64,000 bases of DNA from Magicicada septendecula (lineage: Eukaryota; Arthropoda; Insecta; Hemiptera; Cicadidae), in NCBI GenBank assembly GCA_034769895.1, contig CM068371.1, forward strand, positions 405,587,969-405,651,968, read 5' to 3'. The stretch's first letter is position 1, and each line of letters starts with the position of its first letter. Positions 23,848 through 36,666 of this stretch are shown piece after piece. A program made the translations under genes and the position numbers. The notes beneath the pieces are model-generated. The model was given only the letters and a program-made list of their open reading frames with translations. It ran no database searches and was not told the DNA's origin.

Positions 23848-26800
23848 TAACAATTAAATAGCATATGTGACTGCCGAAATAAACGGGGTGACCACCACAT
23901 TGATGATCGACACGGGTGCGAACGTCTCTTTAATTGATAGCACCGAGATCAACAGAATACAAGGAGAATGTAAATCAGTAATACCAATTCTACCGATTAA
24001 TAACATAATATTAGTGGGAGCGACTGGGTGACAAAATAAGACCGTCAAAAAACAGGTCAACGTAGAAGTGACTAGTCATGGGGTCAAAATTCCTATGATA
24101 CTTTTAGTAGCCAATGGCTTACCTTTTTGCAGTTTAATCGGCTGCGATATTCTGAGAAAATACTCAGCAATTATTGACATGAGCAGAGCAAAAGTAACTC
24201 TGAGTACACGAGATTTGGAATGGACGGCTGAGTTAATCGGAAGCAAAGAAGCCCCTCAGGACCGCACCATTTTCCACGTTAGGGAATTTCAAAGTTCTAT
24301 GAATCAGACACCCAAGGAGGAAACCGAGTATCAAGAAAACAATAACAGTTTATGGAACAAGAAGATCGAAGAAATCCGCCAATTTAAGTCGACAAAGAGA
24401 GACAACCCACCAAACCCAAACCAAATTGAAACGTTAATAGACATATATGACAAATACAGACATGTATTCTCAGACACCCCTGGTAAGGTCAAGAATTATC
24501 AATGTGAACTAAAATTTAGAGAACCAGTAAATTTTAATAGGAAATCCTACCCTATTGCATATTCTCTAAAAGAGGCAGTCAGGACCGAAATCAACCGATT
24601 ATTAAAGGATGACATCATTGAGTGCAGTCAATCACCTTATACCAGCCCTATTGTAGCTATCCGGAAGAAGAACGGGAAAGTAAGACTTTGTTTGGATGCT
24701 AGGGAGATCAATAAAACTTTAATTAATGACAGAACATCTACCGGAGAAATAGAAGAGATTTTGAAGAAGTTTCATGGCACGCAGTTTATTAGTTCCTGGG
24801 ACACAGTCTGCGGATACTGGCAGGTGGAGCTACACCCAACCAGCCGAAAATATATGGCCTTTATATTTGAAGGGCACAATTACCAATTCAAACGAGTGCC
24901 CTTCGGATTAGTGAACTCTGTAGCGGTGTTTATTCAATGTATGGACCAGGTTTTAGATCAAGAAGCACTCCAGTTCACTACCATTTATGTACACGATATA
25001 CTCATAACTTCTGCCAATTGGGAGGACCACTGTTGTAGAATAGAACATGTATTAAATAAACTGTCAGAAAACATCATTACATTAAAACTAGAGAAATCGC
25101 AATTTATAGCTAAGGAAGTACAGTTTTTAGGTTTCCATTTATCAGAACATGGAATAACCCCCTCTAGAGACAAGGTAGAATCAATCCAACAATTCCCCAC
25201 CCTGAGAAACAAAAAACAGTTACAATATTTTTTAGGCCTATGCAACTATTATCGTAAATTCCAGAGTAACTATTCAGAATTAACCACTAAATTATCGCCA
25301 CAATTATCTTCAAAGGACAAATGGACGTGGGGACCAAATCAAGACACAGTATTTCAATTGATTAAAAACAAGTTTCTGGAGACTGTAATGCTGCATCACC
25401 CAGATTTCAATAAGCCATTCTACTTGAATTGTGACGCAAGCGACATCAGTTTAGGATCTGCACTGTACCAAGAGGACGAAGAAGGGAACCACCTGGTTAT
25501 AAGCTTGCCAGTAGAACACTGAACAAATGCGAGCAAAATTACAATTTGACAGAAAAAGAACTGTTAAGCATAGTGTTTGCCTGCGGAAAATTCCGGACCT
25601 ATATTTTGGGATATTCAATAACTGTGCGGACTGACCACAAGTCCATATCATTCCTGAAGAACTGTAAATTAAGCCACGGTAGATTGACAAGATGGACCCT
25701 AGTCTTACAGGAATATAACATCAGTTGGGAGTACATTCCAGGCAAGAAGAATATAGCAGCAGACGTATTGTCATGTATAAATAGAACCAATCAAACCTAT
25801 GAAGGAGAGAAGGAAACGATGGCAAAAGTCTATCACATCATTAAGGGTCGATCGGACTTAGAAGAAATAGTCAAAGGAATCGAACAACACCAGAAGCAAG
25901 ACACCAAGTTGCTGCAAATTCAACAGAGATTAGGTGCACAGGACAACAGGATAATACCTTACTATTGTATACACCACAATCTTTTATTTATCAAGACAAG
26001 ATACCACAATAATACTTGGAAATTGGTAATACCCCGAACACTAGAGAAGGAAATCATCATCACATACGTTATGGACACATGGGAGCATTGAAAGTGATAA
26101 GGGCACTGGAAGAACACCTGTACATCAAGGACATAAACAGAAGGGTGCGTAATTATATTAGAAATTGCCACATATGTCAATTAGTAAAATGCAACAACGA
26201 GAAGAAGGAAGGGATAATGATACCTATAACTTCATCAAACAAATTAGAAAAGGTTTTTGTAGACATCTGTGGTTCTTTCTCTCGCAGTGGAGGTCGACAT
26301 CAGTATAAATACATAATAATAATGTTTGACCATTACACAAAATTCACAAAATTATACCCGATAAATCGTGCCACCAACAAGAAAATACTCACTATGATAA
26401 TACAAACTATATACCTGAAGTGGGAAGGCCGAAGACTATCATAACAGATCATGGAACCCAATTCAAGGGGAGGAAGTGGAAGGACACACTGCTGGATCAT
26501 GGAGTAAGAACTTATAAAACTTCAGTATACCATCCCAGCAGTAACCCTGCAGAAAGAGTGTTAAGAGAAGTGGGGAGAATCGTCAGGGCATACTGTTCCA
26601 ACCAACAACGGAAATGGAATGAGTACATATCGACAGCAGAAGATTTCATAAATCTAGCTCACCACCAATCCATCGAAACCACCCCATATAATGCCATGTT
26701 TGAGAAACCGCCACCCCGAGAAATCACTGACATTATTAAATTTCCCCAAAGCCAGGAATACCAGTTCAACAAAGTCCAATTTCATAATAAGATTATAGAG

Positions 26801-27049
26801 AAGATAGAAGAAGAAGGTACCAGAACAAAACACCACAGAAAATAATACAGTACCAAGTAGGGGATCGAATATTACTAAAAAATCGAGAATTACCCAGTAC
26901 AATGGAGGGTATCATGAGAAAACTACTATTACTGTATACAGGTCCATATACCATCACAACCAGAACAACACATATGAAATTTCAGACCCAGTGAGTAAGA
27001 AAATCAAAGATACATTCAACCAAGCATCGTTGAAGAAATACTATGAGTA
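23848..27049 (+). pseudogene. Pol of Gypsy element A (protease, RT, RNase H, integrase)
   Basis: Domains in order: retropepsin with MIDTGANVSLID near 23910; RT from about 24420 (SPYTSPIVAIRKKNGKVRLC, SWDTVCGYWQVEL, VPFGLVNS); then IYVHDILITS near 24985, where Gypsy RTs have Y-x-DD, so the first Asp of the catalytic pair is His. FLGLCNYYRKF follows. The frame shifts near 25500 into RNase H (TDHKSISFLKN near 25634), near 26080 into the integrase zinc region (GHMGALKV .. CHICQLVK) and D1 (VFVDICGSF), and near 26430 into D2 (ITDHGTQF) and E (NPAERVLREV near 26545). Another shift near 26845 leads to the C-terminal GDRILLKNR part ending at 27049. At least four frameshifts and a stop at 24030 show it is dead. 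Confidence 0.85.
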
Positions 27050-28214
27050 ATGAGAACTATTAATTACGTAATGTTGCATAATATCCAACAATAACTAAGC
27101 ATAGAGAATGCTACATACAACTTTAATGTTAATGACCAAGACAAATAGAACGTGATTTTAATTAAATAAAGAATACGTCTGTAACACACTGATGAAGATG
27201 ATAAAAGAAATAATGACAATGACTGAGACGAGATGTTATTGACTGACAATTAACCCAATAGATTAGGTGAAAATGTGAAAACCAAAGACAATTAAAGGAA
27301 ACTAACCAACATAAAATGTAACAAACTATTATATAAACAATGTTAAAAATGAATTATGGTGGAAATGAAGAAGAATAGTAGACTATAACATAAGGTGAAG
27401 ATGAATTTAAGAATTAACTGCATAATTATATGGTGATGAAGATAAGTGTGAAATAAAAATATGAATAATTACAAAACCAACGTTCAAACTAGTATTGATG
27501 AAAAACAGCAAAGCTTATGATAATATAACAAATGTGTCAAGTTATAACCAATAATGACCTGTGAGAAGAAATATATTAAATGAACAGATAAAGCATCAGA
27601 AGTGATACAGTAATGGAATTTATGTAATGGAACCTCTAATCCCTTGAGTATACTAATGAATATAATGTCTTATAATGAAATATAAATAATATATTATGTC
27701 TTATGTGTTGTGATAGTGCAACTGTTGTTATGTACAACTTTTTATTGTCCCAGACAGAGATGAAGATTCCTCTGATCTGTGAGTGTATAGTTAAGGAACG
27801 GCGGAGAATGGATGCCAAAGAGAGCCCCTCTGACTCCGAACCTGCTATAAATGTTAGGGAATTATGATACTTCAAGGATTAAATCAACAACTTCGAGGTA
27901 AATGAAAGAGCAAAGGAGAATTGTTATAAGAATCAGGATACGTATAATGTTAAGGAAAAATGTATTACTACAGGAGAACAGGGAAATTATCAAAATAAGA
28001 ACTAATGTATAATATAACCAAGTGACCAAGAAAAAAAAAAAATGTTTGACCAATACTTGTAAGCTGAAGATAGGACTAACGATGAACATAGTCTAGACCA
28101 ACACACCAAAAAACCATTAGATTGAATAAAGAAGAAAGCAGTAGTTAAGGTGATAATTTCATCAAACCATAGAACTTATTTTTCTCAAATTATCAATTTT
28201 GAGAGGGGAGCATA
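27050..28214 (+). other. A-rich 3' region of element A with polypurine tract
   Basis: No coding sequence. It is strongly A-rich on the sense strand. GAGAGGGGAGCATA at 28201-28214 directly precedes the 3' LTR and serves as the polypurine tract. Confidence 0.6.
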
Positions 28215-30350
28215 TGTAACACCACAAAATGTTCCATAACAATAATGAACACCAGAAGGGCGAATAATGCCAAAAGAACTATAAATGAGTAAACAGAAAG
28301 AAAGTAACAGTGAAAATAATAAACCAACCAGGGAAGAAAAGAAGAGAAGGAAGTCAAGTAAACAGGGATGAATCCACAACATGTACTAAATGACACTACA
28401 ACCTAAATAAACTGAATGACAAAGACAAAATGACAAGACACGTTTCCCACATAAACTGTCAAGTGAGCCCAATAAAAACATTTGATAAATAAAATCAAAC
28501 AGTATAAACAAAATAACAACTGACTTGAATAGTATTCAGCTATATATTATAAATAGATAACAGCATATTAGCTGATATAAGTAGAACAATGATATAGAAA
28601 AGACAAATACAATGTACCATGTGACGGTACAATTATCAGCAATAAAAGTAGTATAACAACCATGGCTATAGGTAGCCACAGAACTGTCAAAGATAAAATG
28701 AAAACCAAATATGTGTTATTATAAATTAAGAATAACTATAAATGTAAGCACTATATGTGTTTAGGTAACTTCATAAGTGAGTAATATGTATACAAAAGAT
28801 GATAATATTCAGGGAACAAACGTTGTAATATAATGAAAACAGATCCTTAATGACCAATTTAAATCAATAAAATGAGAGGTAAATAGAAACCCTATTAAGC
28901 ATAATGCAGTAGAATCATGACTATAATGAATAGAATGTAAGGTACCACCACATGGGTGATATTATACAAATGAGAAATGAGAAGGACATGTTAAAATATA
29001 AATAGTAAATTATGAAAGTTTATGTTAGTGAATCAACATAATGAGACAGATAATTAATACTGTTCAGCTGAATGCAGCATTTATATATAATAAGGTATTC
29101 TTTTTAATCAATTAATCATGTTCAAAGTAGAAAGTAAGAATAATTAATCAAATATCAGAAAAATGTTAATAGTCGGATTTGCCATTGATAGCAGACGACG
29201 CTTGTAACCAATGTCCCAGTAAGTTTAAATCAAGGAAATATTAATGAAAACTGTGTTTAAACTGGCATCAAGCCATATCAAAATAAAGATAAATAAATAA
29301 GCTGTAAAATGATAGTAATAGAATCCGAAATGGAGTTGTAATAGTCGAGATATTAACGTTAGCATCATAAAATTGGTGAATTACATTGAATACGAAGAAT
29401 ACTATCAACATTCAAATTAGACGCCAAAATACAGATATGTAATGCCTATTAACAGAATTACGTCATCATGCCATAATTTCGGACCAATCACGAACGAGTT
29501 TAGTAAGACCTACGGCGCTCAAAACGGCCTGATGAGAAAACTATATAAACGAGGATCATTGTAAACACAGAAGCATTTTGTCAAAATTCACTCAACCAGC
29601 AACAACAAATCCAGAACAAATAATCATCATAATTTTATAAACCACCGACAAAGAAGAAGTGTAATTCAATCTGTGCATCGAAAACAGTAGTGAACTTTAA
29701 CCAGTAGTGCGTATGTATGAACGAGGTTAACTATCAACATAACCAAAAAGCAGTAGCTTATTCAAGAAGTAAATTAACTCGTTCCAGTGTGAATATTAGT
29801 GAAGTGAAAAAAACGATCATAATAATCAGATCGTTAAAGTGTTCATAAATTAATCATTACGATTAATCAACAGGTAGTACAGTGCTCATAATTACTTGTT
29901 TACATTTTAGCAAATAACAGTATAACATAATACACGATTGTACTGACGCAAAAAACAATAAGACTATAAGTAACTAACACTGTATCAAAGTTATTTAGAG
30001 GAATCAACATATTCCGACTTAAGATTATATATGTTAACGTTGTTATAACTGAACTCAATTTTAGTCAGAACAAATGAACTTTTCGTTCATTAACTTTCAA
30101 TTATTAAAGGTGTCTAACCTAACCATATGATATCATAATAGTATTTTGAAATAAAGTGGCGTTCTATTCTGTAGCTTTAACGAAGCCACCCTTGAGATAA
30201 ATAACTATAATAAATAATTTATCAATCATAATTAGAGTTTTCATTGTTAACTAAACTGAGCTAGGCGAGGTAAAGAAACCGGACGATTTGTGATCCGTTA
30301 ATTGTTATCTAATGAATGTATTTAATTGAAATTATTCAATAACGAATAAT
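28215..30350 (+). repeat. 3' LTR of Gypsy element A, truncated
   Basis: Starts TGTAACACCACAAAATG after the purine tract. It matches 12931-15000 with scattered substitutions and a few indels (for example an extra 40-bp stretch near 28630). Similarity ends sharply at 30350 and hAT-like DNA follows, so the last roughly 0.8 kb of the LTR seems deleted. Confidence 0.8.
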
Positions 30351-30549
30351 TTATAATATTCAATTCTCCTTGACTGCTGAAAAAAAGTTGCTGAAAATAG
30401 TAGTTTCACCTATCTCTATTGCAAATATCTCATTTTCAAAAAACCGAAAACATGACATTTTTACAAATAATTTTTCACCTCGTGCCACCCCCCTGAGCCT
30501 GCTGCTCCTAGGCACGTGCCTAGTGTGCCTAGTGGGAAATCCGGGCCTG

Positions 30550-30699
30550 CCACCAGCAAGTTTGCAACATAAGAAAATTGTATGTCCAATAAAGGATCAG
30601 CCTTCAAGGGATACTAGAGAAGTTAATTACAGTCATGTGCTGGACTTTACAAATCATGGCCTTTGTCACTGCAAAGAAGGCAAAACAACAGTAACCTAA
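30550..30699 (+). pseudogene. piggyBac transposase, C-terminal end
   Basis: Continues the frame broken at 12846: basic residues, an acidic segment, then LCHCKEGKTT, which corresponds to the cysteine-rich C-terminus of piggyBac transposases, with a TAA stop at 30697. It is degenerate, with most family cysteines missing. Confidence 0.6.
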
Positions 30700-32512
30700 A
30701 CATGATGTGGGACTTCGTTTTGTTCTTAAATGAACTGATTTGTATCATTTCATTCATCAAAAACCAAATAAACTTTCTGTAATGTTATTTCAATTTTCAT
30801 TACATAATGTTAATTTTTCTGTAATTGTAAATGCTAATAATTTTCAGGCAAAAAAACAAGGGTGTCTATTATTTTACAAACACTATAATTTTGTGTTTTT
30901 TATAATTATGACTTAATTTTTATTTGTTTTTCTGTCATTAATATTTAGGATCAGTAGAAATATATATAAATACTTTAAATGTATTTCACTTTAAGCAAAA
31001 TAAGAGACACAATTATTGGTGTACATATTTGAATACTTAGTTTTTAGTGTAGTAGTAACAAAATTTATTCAAAAGTAAAAGTTTGCAAAATGTATGTTTC
31101 CTGATGTCGTTTCTTACAGTCGTTTATAAATGACAACTAAAAAACTGTAAATATTTCTGTTAGATGGTATTGTCTCTATAAATGACAACTTGGAAAACCA
31201 CATTAAACAAATAAAAACCATATATGTGTGAATTTCTAGTATAAAACAAAACTGAATAAGGAAAAAATATTTAAATAATTTTTCATAACTTATTATTAAC
31301 TTATAATTTCATAACAAATTTTTTGGTTAAACAGCTGTATATGTTGCAATGGGGTTTATACTATTTTGAAATTGTGTTTATTGTGTGTGTTTGTGTCAAT
31401 TTTTGTACTGTTAAGTCTAGAAAGTTTATAGAGTTGTTATAATTAAACATATTTATTATGTAAAAAACAACTTAAAAAATATGCTTGCAGAAGTAAATTA
31501 GTATTTGTTAATAAAATATATAACTTATAAATACTGCACGAAATGTTTCAAATTATTCAAATTAGATACTGAAATTAGCAATGTTTTAATATGTTTGCCC
31601 TTGGGCACACACATCAAATATTTAAAAGTTTAGTTGAGACCATCCCTTTCTAAGTTTGTTCATAAAACCTAGACTTGTGTCCAAGGTGACAATACCATAT
31701 TAATGTAAAAGTAGTAAATGATGAATTTAAATAACAAAAAATACCTCACACCAAATTACTCTATTTACAGAACAACTAACAAGAAACACAACTATAATAA
31801 GTACCACTCTCTGACTACACTAATATAAAAATGGCAACAAGCACAAAAGAACAGACAGTGAATGATAAGTTGGTGAAAATGAAAATCTTCTTAAACTAAC
31901 CTGTGTTGTGTTAGGAATAGAATGAGTAGGGTTTGACATTCTTTGAACTACCCAATCACTGCTAATGTTTATGTCGCGTCCACATAGCAGCAAACGAATG
32001 CTGCCAGTTTGTGAAACCAAATAAACACGTGCGACATGTTCAGTGCATGCATTGAATTCCAGTTCTTGTAACGTACGTTATCAACATTGTATTCCCACTA
32101 TGTCAGCTGTCAAAAAAGGAGTAATGAAAATAGCATTACTGTCTACTTGTCTGGGGTAGAGTTACACGCATAATTAAACAACAGATGGAAAACCATCTCT
32201 GTCACGACGTACTGAAGGAGACAAAGGAGACCTAATGGTGACACTGAGAAAAACCAGTCCATTGCCTGTCAATGGAGTACGAATACCTGGAACAAACTTT
32301 CTCCAACATTGACTTCAAAAACGATTTGATTTCTCTCCCTTTTGGGCTTTTAACTCTTTTAATTCTTTAACTCTCCTGTTTATCTTTAACTCTTGATTTT
32401 TTAAATTAAAAACTAGCAACAAATTTAATGATTAAAGTTAACCCTTTTGAAATTGCATGATTAAGTTACAGAGTTAACTGATTTTTTTAACAATTATTTT
32501 TTTTAATATATT
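30700..32512. other. AT-rich non-coding stretch
   Basis: No supported gene. Contains AATAAA words shortly after the piggyBac end and long T- or A-rich runs. Confidence 0.5.
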
Positions 32513-32530
32513 ATATATATATATATATAT
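32513..32530. repeat. (TA)n microsatellite at PLE end
   Basis: Short TA run directly next to the Penelope-like element. A TA run also lies beyond the LTR element on the other side (42716-42744), suggesting one original (TA)n site. Confidence 0.7.
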
Positions 32531-32568
32531 TAAACTTTCACTGTGAACACTTACTTTTTGGTTTTGTT

Positions 32569-32609
32569 TCCCAGACGTTTTGACGTGGTGTTCGTCTTCC
32601 TCAGTGGGA
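32569..32609 (-). ncRNA. Second hammerhead-like motif, conserved G lost
   Basis: Inverted copy of the motif at 33333-33373. It differs at the invariant G of GAAA (here AAAA), which should abolish cleavage in the known hammerhead mechanism. Confidence 0.45.
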
Positions 32610-32641
32610 TTTAAATACTGAATGTCTGTACAAAGTAACGG

Positions 32642-33327
32642 TTATGGGTTGTAGGTGTGTGTGGTGGAGGTTGCTGGTGGGAGGGAATTGGCACTGGGAT
32701 TCAAAGTTTGTGTTTGAATCAGTGTATCGAAAAGTATGTGTGATCTATAATGTAATTGTTCATTTAATATGTTGTTTGGTTGTAGTGTGTGATATCTGTA
32801 TATTTCAAATTGTTCCGCTGTGTTTAGTTTTCTACTTTTAGGTAAGTAGTGTAGTATTTCCATGTTGTGCTCTATGTTTGTGTAACTGTGGTTTTCATTT
32901 TGTAAATGTGTGGCAAATGTGGAATGTATGTAGTTTGTGGTGAGGGCTTTTAAATGTTCAGAATATCTAGAGGAAAAAGATCTTCCCGTCTGGCCGATGT
33001 AGAACTGGTGACAGTCATTGCAGTTTAATTTATAAACCCCTGTTTTGCTGTATGTGTCTGTGTCTTTGTTAGTATTATTTATATGTTTCCTGATGGTGTT
33101 GTTAGTTCTGTAGGCTACTTTATAATTGTGTTTCCTAAATGTGTTAGCAATTTTGTGTGTGTTGGAATTGTAGTATGTGAGTGTGATGTATTTACTGGGT
33201 TGTGTGCTGTTGGTTTTATGTGTTTTACTTTTTGTGTTTAGGACGCGTTTGTTTAGTTTGTTTATTAAATCGGGATTGTATCCATTTTTGACTGCTATAT
33301 ATTTGATTGTGTTGAGTTCTTCAGTAT
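32642..33327 (-). pseudogene. PLE C-terminal part with GIY-YIG endonuclease
   Basis: The fragment starts at TEELNTIKYIAVKNGY, the region after the RT thumb. It runs through a linker to the GIY-YIG domain (TGVYKLNCNDCHQFYIGQTG, then R and EH), with the two linker cysteines usual for PLEs, and ends THTYNP before a stop at 32642. The RT is absent (5' truncation). The domain itself has no stop. The open frame continues upstream into the inverted arm and the adjoining LTR to 33439, but that part is not PLE coding sequence. Confidence 0.85.
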
Positions 33328-33332
33328 TTAAA

Positions 33333-33373
33333 TCCCACTGAGGAAGACGAACACCACGTCGAAACGTCTGGGA
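33333..33373 (+). ncRNA. Hammerhead-ribozyme-like motif in PLE arm
   Basis: TCCCA / CTGAGGA / A / GACG-loop-CGTC / GAAAC / GTC / TGGGA: stem I TCCCA:TGGGA (5 bp), core CUGANGA, stem II GACG:CGUC, GAAA and a GUC cleavage triplet, with the very short stem III described for PLE hammerheads. One extra A lies between the core and stem II. Activity is untested. Confidence 0.5.
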
Positions 33374-33415
33374 AACAAAACCAAAAAGTAAGTGTTCACA
33401 GTGAAAGTTTAATAT

Positions 33416-36400
33416 TGTAGCATGACAGATAATCCACATAAATCAATTACTAAATGATCATTAATAAAACTCAAATATATGGAATATCCAAATGAGAGTC
33501 AATTAAAAAGCACTATAAATTATTATAATAACAAGAAAAGTAAACATAAAGAAAAAATCTGCAAATAATATAATTATACTACAAATTAAAACCCCAGAAA
33601 ACTAAAATTTGAATAACAATATTACCCAGGTAGGATAGAAGCAGGCAATGAAGATACCCAGACAAAGAAAACAGACCAGAGTAAACAAAAGAATATAAAG
33701 CGAAATGGTACTGAAGAACCAAGAACGAAGAAAGAAGAAAAATAGAATGAACCAATATACTGAAGAATCAGAGACCAGTGAAGCTCAAATAGAATAAAGG
33801 AGGTGAAACTCGAACAATACCCAATAGAAACCCCATAGGGAGAAAACCAAAAAACCCCAAAAATAAAGGAATGTCCAAAAGAAAGTATAACACCCCAAAA
33901 AACCATATACTAATGTAAAACTGATAAAAACCAAAAGTGTTTAGAGTATTAAGTAACAGTGCACCCAAAAACGTTATTGTGTAGTTTATATAGACAAATC
34001 TTAACAGTCCCCCCATGGTTAAATATTTCATATTGTAAACCTATAAAAGGACTAGTGATAATATCAATAAATAACCAGGGACAAGTGCAAGTTATTAAAT
34101 TATAATCAATACACTTTGAAAAGGTACATGAGTTACCGTGCTAGTAAATAGCTTTAAGTGTTTTTGAACAGTATCATAAATCATAATAATAGTTACTTAA
34201 GTAATATGGTGAAGGAGCAAGGAATAATATTTCTAATGAAATGCCACTGTTTATTAGAAAATTCCATAGAATGAATAATAATAAACAGATATCTTGTGTT
34301 TAGTATAAAGTAACGGGGAATACATCCTTAAAATTGGGAAGTACAGATAAGACTGTAAATAAATAGTTTAAGAAAGTGTTAACCATTTAATGGAACCAAT
34401 ATGTTATGTTCCTATTTCCAAATATTAACTAGATAAATAAGATTTAGTATTAAGCAGTATTATAGTTATAAAATATTATTTTGTTATTAATTTAAATTGA
34501 GAATACAATATCTAAATGTAGATACCATTCCTATATTATAAAATGTTTTTATTATGTTACTGTGTGTAATCAATACACAAAAAAAAAAAAAAAAAAAAAA
34601 AAAGGTATGATTCAAAGTACCAGATTCAATAGTAAATAAGTGTTATATTTTAATTGTAAAATCAATATTCAATGTTATAATAGTCAAGGAACAAATTGTT
34701 AATAAATTATATAAGAATAGAAGGTCAGAGAAGGGTACAAACTAACTATATTAGTAAAAATTTTGCAAATAGCAACAGATCAAATCTAGGTCAGATAAGT
34801 AAAATTACAAATAAAAATGGAATGTACTAACTGACATTATCAGGGGAGGAGTCATAGATAAATGAATTACATTTAAAAACAATAATTAATAAACTAAATT
34901 GCAAGAAATTAAGTAAAAATAGACAATTATATCAATTTCAGATTCAATAGAATAATAATTATATCAGAGAAAATGGCTATTATCTGCTTAGAGAACAGGA
35001 AATACAAAATTAAGCCTACTTTCCAAAATGTAAGAAATATAATTTTTTTAATGAAAACTTTGTAAAACTATATTAATTAGTATCAAAATAAACAGAATAG
35101 AATAAAGAAACCGAATATGTATTTAGTATTTCATACAGTTAATTAATAACGAAAATATTTTCCGAGTATAATGTATTCAAATAAAACGTATCGGAAACTA
35201 AGATAATTTGAAACAATGTATAATATATATTAAATTGGCTAAGATTTTCAGGAGACGAAGGAAATGAGAACAGTTCATTATTATCCGTTGAAGAGTGTAC
35301 TTAAACGAGATTGTTTGCTAGATATAACCTATAATGGCGAACTATAAGTAAACCGAGTTCGGTGAAAATTTTTATAAATTTTTATTTTGAGTTATTTTTA
35401 TTTGTGAACCGGTGAAATTAAACTATGAACAGTGCATCACCAATAAACAGAACCACATATGCCTAATTAATTAAAATAACACCAATACAATAAAATTTAC
35501 AGACGAACAAACCAGGTTAAACCCGACACATATAGACAAAGTGAGATAGACATAATCACAACAATTTACACCAAGTGAACTATTAAACAATACACCAGTG
35601 ACACTCAATTAACTCCAGAACCATTATACACAATTGCTGAGACCATTTAAACAGAGAAAAGACATCTTTATTTGAACAAACATTTCGTCAAGGTTAGACG
35701 TTCCACTACGCATGCGCCAGTCGGCCATTTTGATTCGTCGCTGTTTGTACAACCGCAAGGCAGCGAATTTCTAGACTGCATTTGGTTTGAAATAATTATT
35801 ATATAAACTTTATTTATCAATTATAACATTGTATTTGTTAGTATTAAGGCATTTATCATTGTAAGTGTTATACTTTCCTGTCCATACCCTTCTCTGGCTA
35901 TTCTTAAATAATCGTTCAGAGAACTATATTATTATATATAACCAATGTAAACTTTTTTATCGACCGGCCCTGAGTGAGTCGATACTGCTGTGTAATATCG
36001 ATTCTTATCGATAAACTCAAATAATTTGTGAATAAACTTTCTGTTTATGCAATTTGGTTTTAAATTTTCTTTGATATACTTAAAGAAGAGATTAATCGAA
36101 GACTCAGACTAACCGAAAGGCGGTACATACGGAATAACGAACGCTTCGAAGAAGAAGAAGAGAGCCGTCTTTCGAATAGGACTGGAGTTAACCAGATTGT
36201 CATAAAGTGAATTTACAGAAAGTGACACTACTACACTAAAAAACATAATACCGTTGAAATATTAAACACAAACATTAACCACGATTATTTTTTAAATATT
36301 AGGAATATAAATTACACAACAAAAATATTTTTTACAGAACATTTTTTTTTTTTGAAAAAAAATTATATATTTTTTTATTTCAAATTGTAACAACACTAAT

Positions 36401-36545
36401 ACACAGTTTATTTTGTTTTATTACAAAATTGGCTAGCCCAACAGTGGGGGCTTAACGAAGACACAAGGAACGTTACAAAATTGGCGTTTCCAAAGTGGAA
36501 CATTATCAACATTCCTACAGATCTTATATATTTTGTTTTATTACA
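33416..36545 (+). repeat. 5' LTR of element B
   Basis: 3130 bp, A-rich on the sense strand, with a 26-base A run at 34579-34604. The last 140 bp carry three steps of the type TTACAAAATTGGC (see findings), the last being the true LTR-PBS junction. Confidence 0.9.
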
Positions 36546-36549
36546 AAAT

Positions 36550-36567
36550 TGGCGTCCAACTAAAGGG
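36550..36567 (+). promoter_or_regulatory. Putative primer-binding site of element B
   Basis: TGGCGTCCAACTAAAGGG, four bases after the LTR end, with the TGG expected for a tRNA CCA 3' end. The tRNA was not identified. Confidence 0.6.
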
Positions 36568-36666
36568 CTGTAATTAGGGATTGAAAGGCTGTAATAACTC
36601 ACCCAGTTTCTAATTCAGCTTGGCAGCGGTTATCCAGCCAGAGAAAAGGGAACAACTACAAGCAAA

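Larger units (their letters stand above)
12931..30350 (+). mobile_element. Gypsy-type LTR retrotransposon with giant LTRs (element A)
   Basis: Long direct repeats at 12931-15000 and 28215-30350, the first followed by a leader, gag and pol in plus orientation, the second preceded by a purine tract. Domain order in pol (protease, reverse transcriptase, RNase H, integrase) is that of Ty3/Gypsy. Gag-pol is interrupted at 17919 by a BEL/Pao element. Stops and frameshifts in gag and pol mean no intact polyprotein. No matching target duplication was found because the 3' LTR seems to lack its last several hundred bases. Confidence 0.85.
12847..30549. mobile_element. hAT-like DNA transposon with nested retroelements
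   Basis: The ends are inverted: CAGGCCCGGATT at 12847 and its complement AATCCGGGCCTG ending at 30549. C-rich subterminal DNA (GCCGCCCCTAGGCAC on the left, CTAGGCACGTGCCTAG on the right) follows. The 8-bp duplications lie directly outside. The piggyBac reading frame runs through the site when the insert is ignored, which independently supports precise insertion. No hAT transposase is visible; only about 84 bp of the left end and 200 bp of the right end are hAT sequence, so it was a short non-autonomous copy, or has lost its interior. The rest is the Gypsy element inserted at 12931. Confidence 0.75.
32529..33414 (-). mobile_element. 5'-truncated Penelope-like element with inverted ends
   Basis: Arms of 92-93 bp at 32529-32620 and 33322-33414 are inverted copies. 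The coding fragment between them is the 3' part of a PLE. Inverted terminal copies and 5' truncation are typical of PLE insertions. Element B has inserted exactly at its right edge. Confidence 0.75.
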
